A stretch of 64,000 bases of DNA from Candidatus Thiodiazotropha sp. LNASS1 (GCF_964212655.1 NZ_OZ156465.1:4588001-4652000); one strand, 5' to 3'; counted from the first letter of the stretch, positions 29,834-39,086 are shown. Made by a program: numbers and translations. Notes: a model not told the origin generated them from the letters alone.

Positions 29834-31323
29834 CCCGCCGATTTCAGATAGTCCGCCTCCTGTTCCAGTTCCTTACGAGTCAATGGATGGTGTGCAATCC
29901 ACTCTTCGGGAAATACCAGGGATATCTTGTGATATTCCACCTCCAGTCGCGGCACGGGTTTTGCCGCAGCGGATCTTGCACGATGGGTCAGTACCGAAAG
30001 TCGTAACAGAATGCAGAGCTGTTTGGTGCAGCTCACGACATCCTCGGGTAGTGCCTCGAATATGGTTGTTGGAAATTTCCGTCGATGTCCTCTGACCAAG
30101 GCAGCGAGAACCTTCTGTTCCTGCAGGGAGAAGCCGGAAAGGTCGGATTTTTCCAGCAGATAGGCGCCGTGTTTCTGAAATTGACTGTGGGATACGGTCA
30201 ATCCCATCTCATGCACCTTGGCTGACCATGAGAGCATTGCTTTATGACGCGGTTCTAGCAGATTCCAGGGCCTTTTGGCCTGTTCCAGGAGCGCCAGGGC
30301 GGTATTCTCCACCCGATCCACCTGTTCCTGATCCACGTCGTATCGACGCATCAGGGTCTTAAGGGTCCGCTCACGGGCATCCTCCTGTTGATTACGCCCG
30401 ACCATGTCGTATATCAAGCCTTCGCGCAAGGCTTCGGAGGAGACTTCCATATGTCCGATGCCAATTTGATCGAATATAGCCGATAGCACAGCCAGACCTC
30501 CGGCAAATACCGGTTTTCTTTCTTCTGACAAACCCTTCAGGTCGAGCTTGTCGATGCTGCCGGCTTCAATCAATGTTCGTTTGAGACGCTCCAGTGATTC
30601 AAGATTAATCCCGGTTTCACTCCATCCCTGTTGCAGGACTACATTACCGATCGATTTGATACTGCCCGAACTGCCGATTGCCCGCGTCCAATCTCCATCT
30701 CTGAATTCATACCTCACCGGACGAATCTCCAAGCTGCAGGCAAGCTCCGCATCACGCATGGCTTGTGCCGTTATCTTACCGTCGGCAAAGAACCTGCGGC
30801 TTATACTGACACACCCCATATGCAGACTTTCCCGCTCATGAGATTGATAACCTTGACCGGTGATCAACTCAGTACTGCCGCCGCCGATATCGACCACCAG
30901 CCGCGTTTCATCGCCTGCGGCAAGTCCATGCGCCACACCAAGATAGATCAAGCGTGCTTCTTCTCGTCCGGCGATAATTTCAATAGGATGCAGCAATGCC
31001 TTTTCGGCCAGACCGTGAAAGTTGTCATCAGGATGGATCTGGCGCATGGTGTTGGTGCCGACGACACGGATATTTTCAGCCGGCAACGGACGTAGACGCT
31101 GCGCATATCTTCGTAAACACTCAAGGGCACGCTCTGCAACGTGGGGCATGAGATGCTTGTCTGCAGTCAGCCCTTCACCGAGCCGGACCGTCTCTTTCAT
31201 TCTGTCAATGATCTGCAGATGACCATCGATGACCCGCGCAACAATCAGGTGAAAGCTGTTTGAACCGAGGTCAATGGCTGCGATCGCTTCATTGAGATTG
31301 GCCTCTGGGGTCTGTTCCGGCAT
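29812..31323 (-). CDS. ppx: Exopolyphosphatase (Ppx/GppA family)
   Basis: Ppx releases phosphate from polyphosphate chains. It has the ASKHA-fold phosphate motifs AAIDLGSNSFHLIVA, VVGTNTMRQ, IIAGREEARLIYLG and VVDIGGGSTELI, followed by GSSGSIKSIG and the C-terminal HD-like domain (SAKVHEMGLTVSH). The open frame extends to 31473, but MPEQTPEANLNEAIAAIDLG at 31323 gives 503 aa, close to family length. An ATG at 31344 is another option. Polyphosphate turnover fits a sulfur oxidiser with storage granules, but no ppk is in the window. GppA activity cannot be excluded. Confidence 0.93.
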   Translation of the reverse strand: MPEQTPEANLNEAIAAIDLGSNSFHLIVARVIDGHLQIIDRMKETVRLGEGLTADKHLMPHVAERALECLRRYAQRLRPLPAENIRVVGTNTMRQIHPDDNFHGLAEKALLHPIEIIAGREEARLIYLGVAHGLAAGDETRLVVDIGGGSTELITGQGYQSHERESLHMGCVSISRRFFADGKITAQAMRDAELACSLEIRPVRYEFRDGDWTRAIGSSGSIKSIGNVVLQQGWSETGINLESLERLKRTLIEAGSIDKLDLKGLSEERKPVFAGGLAVLSAIFDQIGIGHMEVSSEALREGLIYDMVGRNQQEDARERTLKTLMRRYDVDQEQVDRVENTALALLEQAKRPWNLLEPRHKAMLSWSAKVHEMGLTVSHSQFQKHGAYLLEKSDLSGFSLQEQKVLAALVRGHRRKFPTTIFEALPEDVVSCTKQLCILLRLSVLTHRARSAAAKPVPRLEVEYHKISLVFPEEWIAHHPLTRKELEQEADYLKSAGYLLRFS

Positions 31324-31505
31324 TTTCTGTCTTGACTCCTGCATTATGTGATTCTGAGCGCTCGTTATACTTTGATGAGGATCTTTAGCCTTGTTTAAAA
31401 GGTCAGACATCATATCAGGAATTACTGGCTGGAACCTGTTAACAGCCCATGAACGATAGTACTCTGGACGCAACTTTCATCAATCGGTGACAATAGTGAC
31501 TGAGA

Positions 31506-31712
31506 GCCTGTTAACACACATCCAATTGGCTCAGTTGCCCCTGTAAAAGCGCCAATCAAGGTGCGAGGAGAGAGGTTTGGTGATTCCAACTGAACGACGA
31601 GCAACGCCGAGTGGCACTATTGTTCGCATATGCAGAATAACTACCCATCGCTCACGCTGCCTTGCCGGACAAAAAAGTCCCGGCAGGGCCGATTGGATGA
31701 GTGTTAACAGGC
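31506..31712. mobile_element. MITE-like element with terminal inverted repeats (family A, copy A2)
   Basis: The left end GCCTGTTAACACACATCC followed by AATTGGC (31506-31530) is the inverted copy of the right end GCCGATTGGATG followed by AGTGTTAACAGGC (31688-31712), matching at 23 of 25 positions. The roughly 207-bp element has no coding frame of note. Its right half (31621-31712) is closely similar to 58361-58455. It sits between ppx and the NUDIX gene, ending 13 bp before that gene's ATG, so the gene's leader is partly element-derived. No transposase is nearby, so it would depend on a trans-acting enzyme. A further half palindrome CCTGTTAACAG lies at 31436-31446. Confidence 0.7.
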
Positions 31713-31725
31713 CTTAGGATTTGAA

Positions 31726-32301
31726 ATGAAGTATTGCAGCCACTGCGGCGCTGAGGTCGAAGTCAGGGTTCCCGAAGGTGATAACAGGCCAAGACATGTA
31801 TGTATTATCTGTAGTACCGTTCATTATCAAAATCCCAAGATCGTGGTCGGATGCATCCCCGTGTGGGAACAACAGATCCTCTTATGTCGCCGCGCCATAG
31901 AGCCCCGCTACGGTTTGTGGACCGTGCCGGCGGGGTTCATGGAAAATGGTGAGACGAGTCAACAAGGCGCCGCCCGGGAAACCTGGGAAGAGGCATGTGC
32001 GCGGGTGGAAGTGGAGGGGCTCTATACGCTATTCAATCTTCCACATATCAACCAGGTATATCTGTTGTTTCGCAGCCGGTTGCTCGATCTCGATGTTGCG
32101 GCGGGGGAGGAGAGCCTGGAGGTCAAGTTATTCGATGAACAGGAGATACCTTGGGAAAAGCTGGCTTTTCCGGTGATTAAGGAGTCGTTAAAGCTCTATT
32201 ACGCCGATCGCGAAACCGGGACATATCCTTTACGCAGCGGCACTATAACCCGCGCTGCGGGTACAGCCGGAAGTTACCGTATTATCCTCGATCCGAGTTA
32301 A
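31726..32301 (+). CDS. NUDIX hydrolase with N-terminal zinc ribbon
   Basis: A 191-aa NUDIX enzyme, cleaving a nucleoside diphosphate linked to another group. The N terminus carries a zinc ribbon (YCSHCGAEV, then HVCIICSTVHY), and the NUDIX box reads GFMENGETSQQGAARETWEE, a full GX5EX7REUXEE match. The architecture resembles NudC-like and ADP-ribose/NAD-type hydrolases, but the substrate is not readable from sequence. A good ribosome site (TAGGATTTGAA) lies just inside the boundary of the MITE-like element, whose end is 13 bp before the start codon. Confidence 0.88.
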   Translation: MKYCSHCGAEVEVRVPEGDNRPRHVCIICSTVHYQNPKIVVGCIPVWEQQILLCRRAIEPRYGLWTVPAGFMENGETSQQGAARETWEEACARVEVEGLYTLFNLPHINQVYLLFRSRLLDLDVAAGEESLEVKLFDEQEIPWEKLAFPVIKESLKLYYADRETGTYPLRSGTITRAAGTAGSYRIILDPS

Positions 32302-32363
32302 GGAATAAATTCACGGCAGTTGCCTGGTACGTCCCTGTACATAATTTATAGTGTAGGACGATT

Positions 32364-32389
32364 GTAGCCGGATGGGTGTTAACAGGACC
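32364..32389. repeat. Repeat family A, degenerate solo end (copy A3)
   Basis: GTAGCCGGATGGGTG followed by TTAACAGGACC matches the family A end but lacks the four bases ATTG after GCCG. It lies between the NUDIX gene and the NYN gene and touches the stop codon of the latter (CTA 32389-32391, TAG on the minus strand). Confidence 0.6.
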
Positions 32390-33228
32390 TAGAGTCCCGT
32401 GCCGCCATAGCTTGGTACCAGGCGTACATTATTGGCCACGTAGCCGTCATCCTTATCACTCTTTTGGATATAGAATTCGAGTATGGAGTCCCGATTTGAC
32501 ATTACTTCATCCGTGACTTCGTCAGCCAGTTCATTGGCGTGGCAAAAGACACTCTCGTAAGGAGAGCCATCCTGGCGGGGATCGATAATCCACATATTAG
32601 GATCGATACGTTTGAGAAAACGTAAAAAGCCATAACCCTTTTCCGGAAACCACTTCGCACAGACCCCTCGGACACAGGAACCCGGTTCTCCCCAATCATT
32701 GCGCGGTTCATATGAGATCGGCAACAGATCGGGGATCAGAAAACCCGAATAGTAATCGTCTACAAGTCTGCGCAATTCCTGCGAAACATTGCGGAACCCG
32801 AGCAATTCAACCCGACAGCCGCGATCCTGCAGGGCGGTCACGACCTGCAGAAAATCGCCGTCACCTGTGACGAGAAGCAACAGGTCGAGTTTCTCCGATT
32901 GCAACATGGCATCAACGGCCATATCCAGATCTGCATTGGCTTTGGTGGTGACGTTACCCTCTTCATCCGTATAGCGGCGGACATTCTTCACAATGACTTT
33001 CCAGCCGTACTCTCTGACCATTTGCTGATAGGTCATGGCACGACGACGATACTCGGGATCCTCCTTGGCGCGTTCCTGGTCGAAGGCTATGTAGGTATTG
33101 AGCCTGAGAAGGGATCCGCCATATCGCGCTGCGAACATCCTCAGGATGTCGTAGCGCAGCTGGTATCCGCCGTTATATCTGACATTTTCTGCGTCGACAA
33201 ATACGCCAATTTTAATATCTTGATGCAA
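32389..33228 (-). CDS. NYN (PIN-like) domain protein with C-terminal cold-shock-like domain
   Basis: The N-terminal 165 residues are a NYN/LabA-type domain with the acidic site residues IGVFVDAENVRYN, KANADLDMAVDAML and LLVTGDGDFLQVV, suggesting an RNA nuclease. The C-terminal part (residues about 185-279) reads VCAKWFPEKGYGFLRF, ESVFCHANEL and LEFYIQKSDKDDGYVANNV, the pattern of an RNA-binding cold-shock beta-barrel. Together this suggests a structured-RNA nuclease; the fusion reading is inference. The start appears to be TTG 33228 with AGGT nine bases upstream; no in-frame ATG precedes the domain. It stands alone, with repeat A3 against its stop. Confidence 0.82.
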   Translation of the reverse strand: MHQDIKIGVFVDAENVRYNGGYQLRYDILRMFAARYGGSLLRLNTYIAFDQERAKEDPEYRRRAMTYQQMVREYGWKVIVKNVRRYTDEEGNVTTKANADLDMAVDAMLQSEKLDLLLLVTGDGDFLQVVTALQDRGCRVELLGFRNVSQELRRLVDDYYSGFLIPDLLPISYEPRNDWGEPGSCVRGVCAKWFPEKGYGFLRFLKRIDPNMWIIDPRQDGSPYESVFCHANELADEVTDEVMSNRDSILEFYIQKSDKDDGYVANNVRLVPSYGGTGL

Positions 33229-33264
33229 TGTGTTGTACCTGAACTATAAAAATACAAAAAGTGT

Positions 33265-33462
33265 TTAGGCATTGTGAGATGAAGCGACATCCCCACGATT
33301 GAGGGTCGTTGACGGTGCGTTTATCCCTGCAAGTCCGATGGCGTTGGTCACGCCGATTGTACGCCCAATGGGTCGAATAGCTCGATCAATAGCCTGATTT
33401 ATTAAAGATGGGAAACCAACCAAAAAATAATATAGATAGTTAAGTGATAAAAATCGTTTCAT
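33265..33462 (-). CDS. Possible 65-aa protein
   Basis: A weakly supported frame in the 555-bp spacer before zwf. It begins MKRFLSLNYLYYFLVGFPSL, an aromatic hydrophobic stretch, followed by INQAIDRAIRPIGRTIGV, which could be amphipathic. An A/T-rich promoter-like stretch lies upstream. I do not recognise it and cannot exclude chance. Confidence 0.25.
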   Translation of the reverse strand: MKRFLSLNYLYYFLVGFPSLINQAIDRAIRPIGRTIGVTNAIGLAGINAPSTTLNRGDVASSHNA

Positions 33463-33783
33463 TCATCTTTATTCTCGAAAGTATATTAATTATACAACGG
33501 TTTTGGGAATATTTTTAATGGCGAGCTAAACTAAGACTCATAAAAAATGCGGGATATTTCGCGATTTCCCCAGGTTTCCAATGTCGGGCCGTAAGTCAGA
33601 ACCGATACGACTGGATGCCTGATATTTATGCGTGGCAGCAGTATTGGAAGATGAAATGCCCCCCCGCACTATGAGATATTGCCGATGCATCGGGAAAGAG
33701 GAATCCATTATTAACGCAAGTCTTGCATTTAAACATGCTATAAGATAGAGCAAAACAATAACAGAAACCCAAAGGCGGATAAT
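33463..33783. promoter_or_regulatory. Upstream region of zwf, possible extended -10 promoter
   Basis: No convincing gene lies in this stretch; a minus-strand frame here overlaps zwf and is a shadow. The sequence TGCTATAAG at 33736-33744 fits an extended -10 element, placed about 40 bp before the zwf ATG at 33784. There is no good -35 hexamer. Nothing else was recognised. Confidence 0.35.
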
Positions 33784-35319
33784 ATGACGTCCACCGATAT
33801 TCCGGTACATCAACGTTTTAACGCGCATGAACTGTTTCTGCAGGCAGATCGATTAGAGCCATGTGTATTGGTGATATTCGGTGCTGCTGGTGATTTGACA
33901 CGACGCAAGCTCATACCTGCACTCTATAATTTGGTGCACGAACAGGCACTGGATGAACGTTTTGCGGTTATCGGCTACAGTCGCAGGCCTCAAAGTGATG
34001 AACAATATCGCGCCATCCTTTTTGACGGCCTGAAGACCTACTCGCGATCTCAACCCATTGATGACGGTGTCTGGCAGGCATTCAGCAAGCGCATCAGCTA
34101 TGTGGAAGGTAATTTTGAAGACCCGGAAGGTTATGTTGCCCTGCGCGGGGCATTGGAAGCTATCGAACAAGTAATCGGCAGCGAAGGAAATCGTCTATTC
34201 TATTTCGCCACACCCCCCTCCGCAGCACCGGTGATACTGCATCGCCTGAGTGAAGCCGGTTTACTGCAATCTGGAGGTGCAGCTGCACCCTGGACGAGGG
34301 TTATCATGGAAAAACCCTATGGCCGGGATCTCGAATCGGCAAGCGAACTGAACCGGATCGTCGCTGAAGTGTTGCAGGAGGATCAGGTCTACCGGATCGA
34401 CCACTATTTGGGTAAGGAGACGGTCCAGAATATTCTGGTGGCCCGATTGGGAAACACCATATTCGAACCCTTGTGGAACCGAAAGTATATCGATCACATC
34501 CAGATCACTGCAGCCGAGTCCATCGGCGTGGAAGGCCGGGGTAGATTCTATGATAAAACTGGCGTGATAAGGGATATGGTACAGAGTCATCTGCTGCAGG
34601 TCCTCTCCCTCTGCGCCATGGAACCGCCGGTCTCTTTCGCCGCTGACGATATTCGGGATAAACGGGTCGAGGTATTGCGTTCACTGCGTCAATTCTCATC
34701 TCAGGAGGTTTTGCAGCATCTGGTCTTTGGTCAATATCGTGGTTACCGCGATGAGGAGAACGTGGATCCGCAGTCGCGGACGCCAACCTACGCTGCCATT
34801 AAATGCTATATCGATAACTGGCGATGGCAGGGGGTTCCATTCTTTCTTCGGGTCGGTAAGCATCTGGCGCAGCGAATGACAGAAATCTCTGTGGTGTTCC
34901 GCCCTGTGCCGCTATGCCTGTTCGGACGCGATGATGTCTGTCAGGATCTTGAACCGAACGTATTGACCATCCGTATCCAACCGGATGAGGGCATGGCCCT
35001 TAAAATATCCAGTAAGCGGCCGGGTGGTGAGATGGAGGTGGGTTCGGTGGAGATGGACTTCAGTTATTCCGAGACCTACACCCATCCCATCAAAGATGCC
35101 TACGAAAGATTGCTGCTGGATGCGGTGAAAGGGGATGCCACACTGTTCGCCAGACGGGATGAAGTGGAGTTCGCCTGGCGTTTCGTGACCCCCATTCTGA
35201 ATAACTGGGAAAGCGCGGTAAAACGTCAACCGGTATTCTATGCCGAGGGCAGCGAAGGCCCTGAGGAAGCGGAGAAACTGATGGATCGCTATAGCCGGCA
35301 ATGGCGGGAGATTATTTGA
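33784..35319 (+). CDS. zwf: Glucose-6-phosphate 1-dehydrogenase
   Basis: Zwf oxidises glucose-6-phosphate to 6-phosphogluconolactone and makes NADPH. The 511-aa protein has the dinucleotide-binding start LVIFGAAGDLTRRKLIPALY, the substrate motif YRIDHYLGKETVQNI with the catalytic His, and EKPYGRDL. It is the first gene of zwf-pgl-gnd; the stop TGA 35317-35319 overlaps the pgl start. The whole oxidative pentose phosphate branch is therefore in one operon, a source of NADPH for biosynthesis in an autotroph or mixotroph. Confidence 0.97.
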   Translation: MTSTDIPVHQRFNAHELFLQADRLEPCVLVIFGAAGDLTRRKLIPALYNLVHEQALDERFAVIGYSRRPQSDEQYRAILFDGLKTYSRSQPIDDGVWQAFSKRISYVEGNFEDPEGYVALRGALEAIEQVIGSEGNRLFYFATPPSAAPVILHRLSEAGLLQSGGAAAPWTRVIMEKPYGRDLESASELNRIVAEVLQEDQVYRIDHYLGKETVQNILVARLGNTIFEPLWNRKYIDHIQITAAESIGVEGRGRFYDKTGVIRDMVQSHLLQVLSLCAMEPPVSFAADDIRDKRVEVLRSLRQFSSQEVLQHLVFGQYRGYRDEENVDPQSRTPTYAAIKCYIDNWRWQGVPFFLRVGKHLAQRMTEISVVFRPVPLCLFGRDDVCQDLEPNVLTIRIQPDEGMALKISSKRPGGEMEVGSVEMDFSYSETYTHPIKDAYERLLLDAVKGDATLFARRDEVEFAWRFVTPILNNWESAVKRQPVFYAEGSEGPEEAEKLMDRYSRQWREII

Positions 35320-36008
35320 TGGATAGATTCATTGTCGATCCAGTTGAGTTTGCAGCTCAGGCTGAGCGGTGGATAGGTGACAAAATCCAGCGGGTGCTTG
35401 AGTCATCCATGCGATGCCACCTCATGCTGGCCGGTGGGGCGACCCCTCTGCCTATCTACCGGCGCCTGGCGATGCGCAAGGATATACCCTGGTCGCGCAT
35501 CGATCTCTATTTCGGCGATGAGCGTTGTGTGCCGGTGAACACATCGGAGAACAATTACACCACGGTTATGCGCAGCTTGTTTCCGGATGGTGACAGGCCC
35601 GATGGTATGAATGTCTATCGCATGTGCGGCGAAGAGGATCCGGACAAGGCGGCGGAAGTGTACGAACTGGTATTACCGGAGAGGGTCGACATCCTTCTCC
35701 TGGGAGTCGGTGATGACGGTCACACGGCATCGATCTTCCCCGGGTCGGCCGCGTTGGATGAAGAGAAGCGACGTGTAATGCCTGCGATTGCCGCAAAGCC
35801 ACCGCTACAAAGGTTGACGATTACCCCACCCGTTATTCAAAGCGCCAGATATCTGTTGGTTATGGTCCAGGGTGAGGAGAAGGCGGATGCCGTTCGCAGG
35901 GCGTTGGTCGATCGCAGCGTGCCGGCAGCCATAGCATTGGACGGGGATTGGTTGATGGACATCCAGGCGGCCCGTGCGTTGCCGGAAGAGCAAAGACTGG
36001 GTTTCTAG
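35319..36008 (+). CDS. pgl: 6-phosphogluconolactonase
   Basis: Pgl hydrolyses 6-phosphogluconolactone. The 229-aa protein shows the SOL/DevB family motifs LAGGATPLPIYRRLA, IDLYFGDERCVP, SENNYTTVMRSLF and LLGVGDDGHTASIFPG. The frame opens at 35301, but ATG 35319 overlaps the zwf stop in the ATGA style and gives the normal N terminus MDRFIVDPVEF. It is followed by gnd after 39 bp. Confidence 0.95.
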   Translation: MDRFIVDPVEFAAQAERWIGDKIQRVLESSMRCHLMLAGGATPLPIYRRLAMRKDIPWSRIDLYFGDERCVPVNTSENNYTTVMRSLFPDGDRPDGMNVYRMCGEEDPDKAAEVYELVLPERVDILLLGVGDDGHTASIFPGSAALDEEKRRVMPAIAAKPPLQRLTITPPVIQSARYLLVMVQGEEKADAVRRALVDRSVPAAIALDGDWLMDIQAARALPEEQRLGF

Positions 36009-36047
36009 AGGCTGTAGACGACAGGCCTTAACTGACAGGAACAGACC

Positions 36048-37466
36048 ATGACTGAAATCAAACATTTTCATATCGGCCTGATCGGATTGGGTGTCATGGG
36101 ACGCAATCTGGCGCTTAACATGGAAGAGAAGGGATTTCCGGTTGCGGTGTGGAATCGCCGCAGCGCCGCAATCACTGAGTTTTTAGATGAGCATCGTGGT
36201 AAGGGGTTTGGCGGGGATCCCGAGATGGCCCGGTTTATAGACCTGCTGGAGCGGCCAAGAAGGATCCTGCTGATGGTCAAGGCGGGAGACCCCGTGGATC
36301 AGGTGATCGAACAGTTGATCCCGTTGTTGGAGCCCGGTGATATCATCATGGATGGCGGCAACTCATGGTTTGAGGATACCCGGCGCCGGGAAAGCTATCT
36401 GCGCGAGAAAGGACTTCACTTCGTCGGTGTCGGCATATCCGGTGGTGAGGAGGGGGCGCGCCACGGTCCCTCGATGATGCCGGGCGGTTCCAGCGACTCC
36501 TATGCGGAGGTTCGTGCGGTGTTTGAGGCGATCACCGCCCAGACCGAGGCGGGTGCCTGTGTCACTCATGTGGGGCCGGACGGTGCCGGCCATTTCGTCA
36601 AGATGGTCCATAATGGGATCGAATACGCGGATATGCAGCTGCTTGCTGAGGTCTATGACCTGATGCATCGAGGTCTGGGCCTAAGTGAGATTGAGATGGC
36701 CGAGCGGTTCGACAGTTGGAATCAAGGCCCGATGGAATCTTTCCTTGTGGAATTGACCGCCCAGGTGATGAAGGTTGTGGATCGGGATAGCGGCTCACCC
36801 CTGGTGAGTCTGGTGATGGATAAGGCAGGGCAGAAGGGGACCGGCCGTTGGACGGTACAGGCCGCACTCGAGCAGGGTGTAGCGGTGCCTGGCATCGCTG
36901 CCGCAGTGGATGCCAGGCTGCTCTCTGCAATGAAAGCCCAGCGCGTGGCGGCATCCCCACTGCTACATGGGCCTGAAGTCAGCGATACAACTGAAAAGGA
37001 AGCCTTGCTGGCGGATCTCCACGGCGCCATATACGCCTCTCGGATCACTGCGTACGCCCAGGGATTGGATCTGATTCAAAGCGCTTCGGAACGCTATCAG
37101 TGGTCGATCGATCTGGCCGAAACAGCGCGTATCTGGAAGGGAGGGTGTATTATCAGGGCGCGACTGCTCGATCCCATCCGCAACGCCTTTTCCAATCACC
37201 CGAAACCGATAAATCTGATGGTCGATCCTGCATTGGGAGCTCAGTTACAAGGGTTGCAGGTTGCCTGGCGAAAAGTGGTCTGTTTTGCCTGCGGTGCCGG
37301 GATCCCGGTTCCGGTGATGAGCGCCTGTCTCAACTATTTCGACAGTTACCGGACCGACCGGTTGCCGCAAAACCTGATCCAGGCCCAGCGGGACGCCTTC
37401 GGCGCCCATACCTACGAACGAGTGGATCACCCGGAATGGGGTTTCATCCACTCGGACTGGCGGTAA
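36048..37466 (+). CDS. gnd: 6-phosphogluconate dehydrogenase (decarboxylating)
   Basis: Gnd converts 6-phosphogluconate to ribulose-5-phosphate, CO2 and NADPH. The 472-aa protein begins with the Rossmann motif GLIGLGVMGRNLALNMEEKG, followed by VWNRRS, which suggests NADP use, then DGGNSWFEDTRRRE, GVGISGGEEGARHGPS, the catalytic region HFVKMVHNGIEYADMQL, and KGTGRWT. It is last in the zwf-pgl-gnd operon. The ribulose-5-phosphate it makes is also the RibBX substrate. A 170-bp inverted-repeat element (family B) lies 100 bp downstream. Confidence 0.97.
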   Translation: MTEIKHFHIGLIGLGVMGRNLALNMEEKGFPVAVWNRRSAAITEFLDEHRGKGFGGDPEMARFIDLLERPRRILLMVKAGDPVDQVIEQLIPLLEPGDIIMDGGNSWFEDTRRRESYLREKGLHFVGVGISGGEEGARHGPSMMPGGSSDSYAEVRAVFEAITAQTEAGACVTHVGPDGAGHFVKMVHNGIEYADMQLLAEVYDLMHRGLGLSEIEMAERFDSWNQGPMESFLVELTAQVMKVVDRDSGSPLVSLVMDKAGQKGTGRWTVQAALEQGVAVPGIAAAVDARLLSAMKAQRVAASPLLHGPEVSDTTEKEALLADLHGAIYASRITAYAQGLDLIQSASERYQWSIDLAETARIWKGGCIIRARLLDPIRNAFSNHPKPINLMVDPALGAQLQGLQVAWRKVVCFACGAGIPVPVMSACLNYFDSYRTDRLPQNLIQAQRDAFGAHTYERVDHPEWGFIHSDWR

Positions 37467-37568
37467 AAAAAATATCCTGATTGCCCACAATACTCAGCCA
37501 CTGTATAGGTGACTTGGTGATCGTGGGTTGTATAAGCAAACCGCGAATAGTCGCGAATGATTTTTCTG

Positions 37569-37740
37569 TCCGCAAATGAACGCGAATGAACGCAAATATA
37601 TTTATTTACTGTACAACAGGATGTAACACAGACTCTAACCTACCGCGAGGGAGAGGTAGGGTGAGAGCGGATAGCTGACAATGGTGGGTAACCAGGAAAA
37701 ATATTAAAGCTATTTGCGTTTATTCGCGTTCATTTGCGGA
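37569..37740. repeat. Repeat family B element with 30-bp inverted arms (copy B1)
   Basis: The left arm TCCGCAAATGAACGC followed by GAATGAACGCAAATA (37569-37598) and the right arm (37711-37740) are inverted copies with one mismatch in 30. A further related sequence CCGCGAATAGTCGCGAATGA precedes the left arm at 37541-37560. The 112-bp core has no coding frame and is unlike the cores of the other B copies. The element fills most of the spacer between gnd and the membrane protein gene at 37789. Confidence 0.75.
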
Positions 37741-37788
37741 CTTTACTTTTTAAATAAAGTGCCTGCCACACAAAAAGATTGCCTTGCG

Positions 37789-38577
37789 CTACAGGTCCTG
37801 CCAGTCGGTCAATAGAAGCCCCGATCCGACACCGGCCAGGCCGGCGCCGATGAGGCCCCCGACAACAGCACCCGGCAGATTCCCGTGGATAACCTCCAAT
37901 GCGGCGGAGAGCGGCCCCGCTACACTGTCGTCAATAGAACCGATCATGACGAAAAAACAGAGTGCGATAAACCCCGATACCCCCACGCCCACCATCAAAC
38001 CATCCCCCACCGGTGGCAGCAGATTGTCGTAGAGCTTGATAAATCCGGGGACCAGGGCGACATAGAGGATACCGGTAAGGGGGCAGAGGAGGGCCACTAG
38101 GGTACTGATTGAAAGCGGAGCAGTGAGGTTGACAGCCAGCAGATAGGTAAGTGAGGCCAACCAGCCGGCGCTGAATCCAGCCAGGGTTTTCGCATCTGCG
38201 CGATTTACCCGTGAACCCATGGAGAAGACGCCATACAGCGCACCGACAATCGCTCCCACAACGGAGACCAATATCACTAACATCAAGAGATCGACCGGGT
38301 GATCTGTAAGGATGAAATAGAAAATGGAAATAGGTGAAATAATGGTCGTCATCAAAACCGCAAGACGCATACTGCTGTATATCAGCGCGCCAAGGGTTCC
38401 GGCGAGTACGCCGGCGAACAGGTAGGGATCGATCGGCAGTTGCCAATAGTCGGCGAAAGCGGCCGAGAAGACAAACAGCATGGCGTAAAGCAATCCGATA
38501 AACGCCCAGATTGCGCCCCGAATCAGGGCTTCTTTAAGTCGCTGCTGTGACATCGCTGATGGATGCTGATTCTGCAT
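37789..38577 (-). CDS. Multi-pass membrane protein of unknown function
   Basis: A 262-aa integral membrane protein with about seven or eight hydrophobic helices and almost no soluble domain. Its C-terminal half contains Gly-rich helix packing stretches (LPGAVVGGLIGAGLAGVGSG). There is no signal peptide and no motif of a known transporter family that I recognise. It is followed upstream on the same strand by a second membrane protein (38584-38958) whose stop is 6 bp before this start, so the two are probably co-expressed. Confidence 0.65.
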   Translation of the reverse strand: MQNQHPSAMSQQRLKEALIRGAIWAFIGLLYAMLFVFSAAFADYWQLPIDPYLFAGVLAGTLGALIYSSMRLAVLMTTIISPISIFYFILTDHPVDLLMLVILVSVVGAIVGALYGVFSMGSRVNRADAKTLAGFSAGWLASLTYLLAVNLTAPLSISTLVALLCPLTGILYVALVPGFIKLYDNLLPPVGDGLMVGVGVSGFIALCFFVMIGSIDDSVAGPLSAALEVIHGNLPGAVVGGLIGAGLAGVGSGLLLTDWQDL

Positions 38578-38583
38578 GATACC

Positions 38584-38958
38584 TTATGTTCTGTGATTGC
38601 TCATGCCGTACATCTCACGTCCCTCGGAGAGTCTCAGCCAGCCCTTGATGATGCGATAGATCAACCACACCATATTAACCAAAAGCACCGGGTAGCCAAT
38701 CAGGATAAAGATTGTGAGGTAGCCGATCACTATCCACAGGAGACTGAACCAGAAGGTGCGGATCTGCCATCTGTAGTGTGATTCAAGCCAACTGTTCCTG
38801 ACATCGTCGCGCTTGACGTAGTTGATAATGACGGCAATCAGAAAGGTAATGACGAACAGGAAAGAAAGGGCCTGCAGTGCATATACCGCCATTGCGATGG
38901 TTTTTTCCCGATCATTATGGATGTTGTTGATCGCCTTCGTCGAACCGTTCATCATCAC
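38584..38958 (-). CDS. Small membrane protein, DUF4870-like
   Basis: A protein of about 124 aa with three hydrophobic helices. The segment NSWLESHYRWQIRTFWFSLL, followed by IGYLTIFILIGYPVLLVN and WLIYRIIKGWLRLSEG, matches a conserved group of small gammaproteobacterial membrane proteins related to DUF4870. Three Met codons cluster at the start (38958, 38955, 38952). It lies directly upstream of the larger membrane protein gene on the same strand. Function is unknown. Confidence 0.7.
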   Translation of the reverse strand: MMMNGSTKAINNIHNDREKTIAMAVYALQALSFLFVITFLIAVIINYVKRDDVRNSWLESHYRWQIRTFWFSLLWIVIGYLTIFILIGYPVLLVNMVWLIYRIIKGWLRLSEGREMYGMSNHRT

Positions 38959-39086
38959 ATCATGTCACTGATTCATGCCACATGCCAGAGCATGGCCGCA
39001 TTGATACACATAGAATAAGCCGGCAGTATTCGTGGGTTAGATATTCAATCACAATAAATTATTCTTTTTCAGTCGTTGTTCCATAC

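Noticed and set aside
33538-33828. Minus-strand frame of 96 codons overlapping the zwf start
   Set aside because: It has no recognisable domain and overlaps the start of a certain gene.
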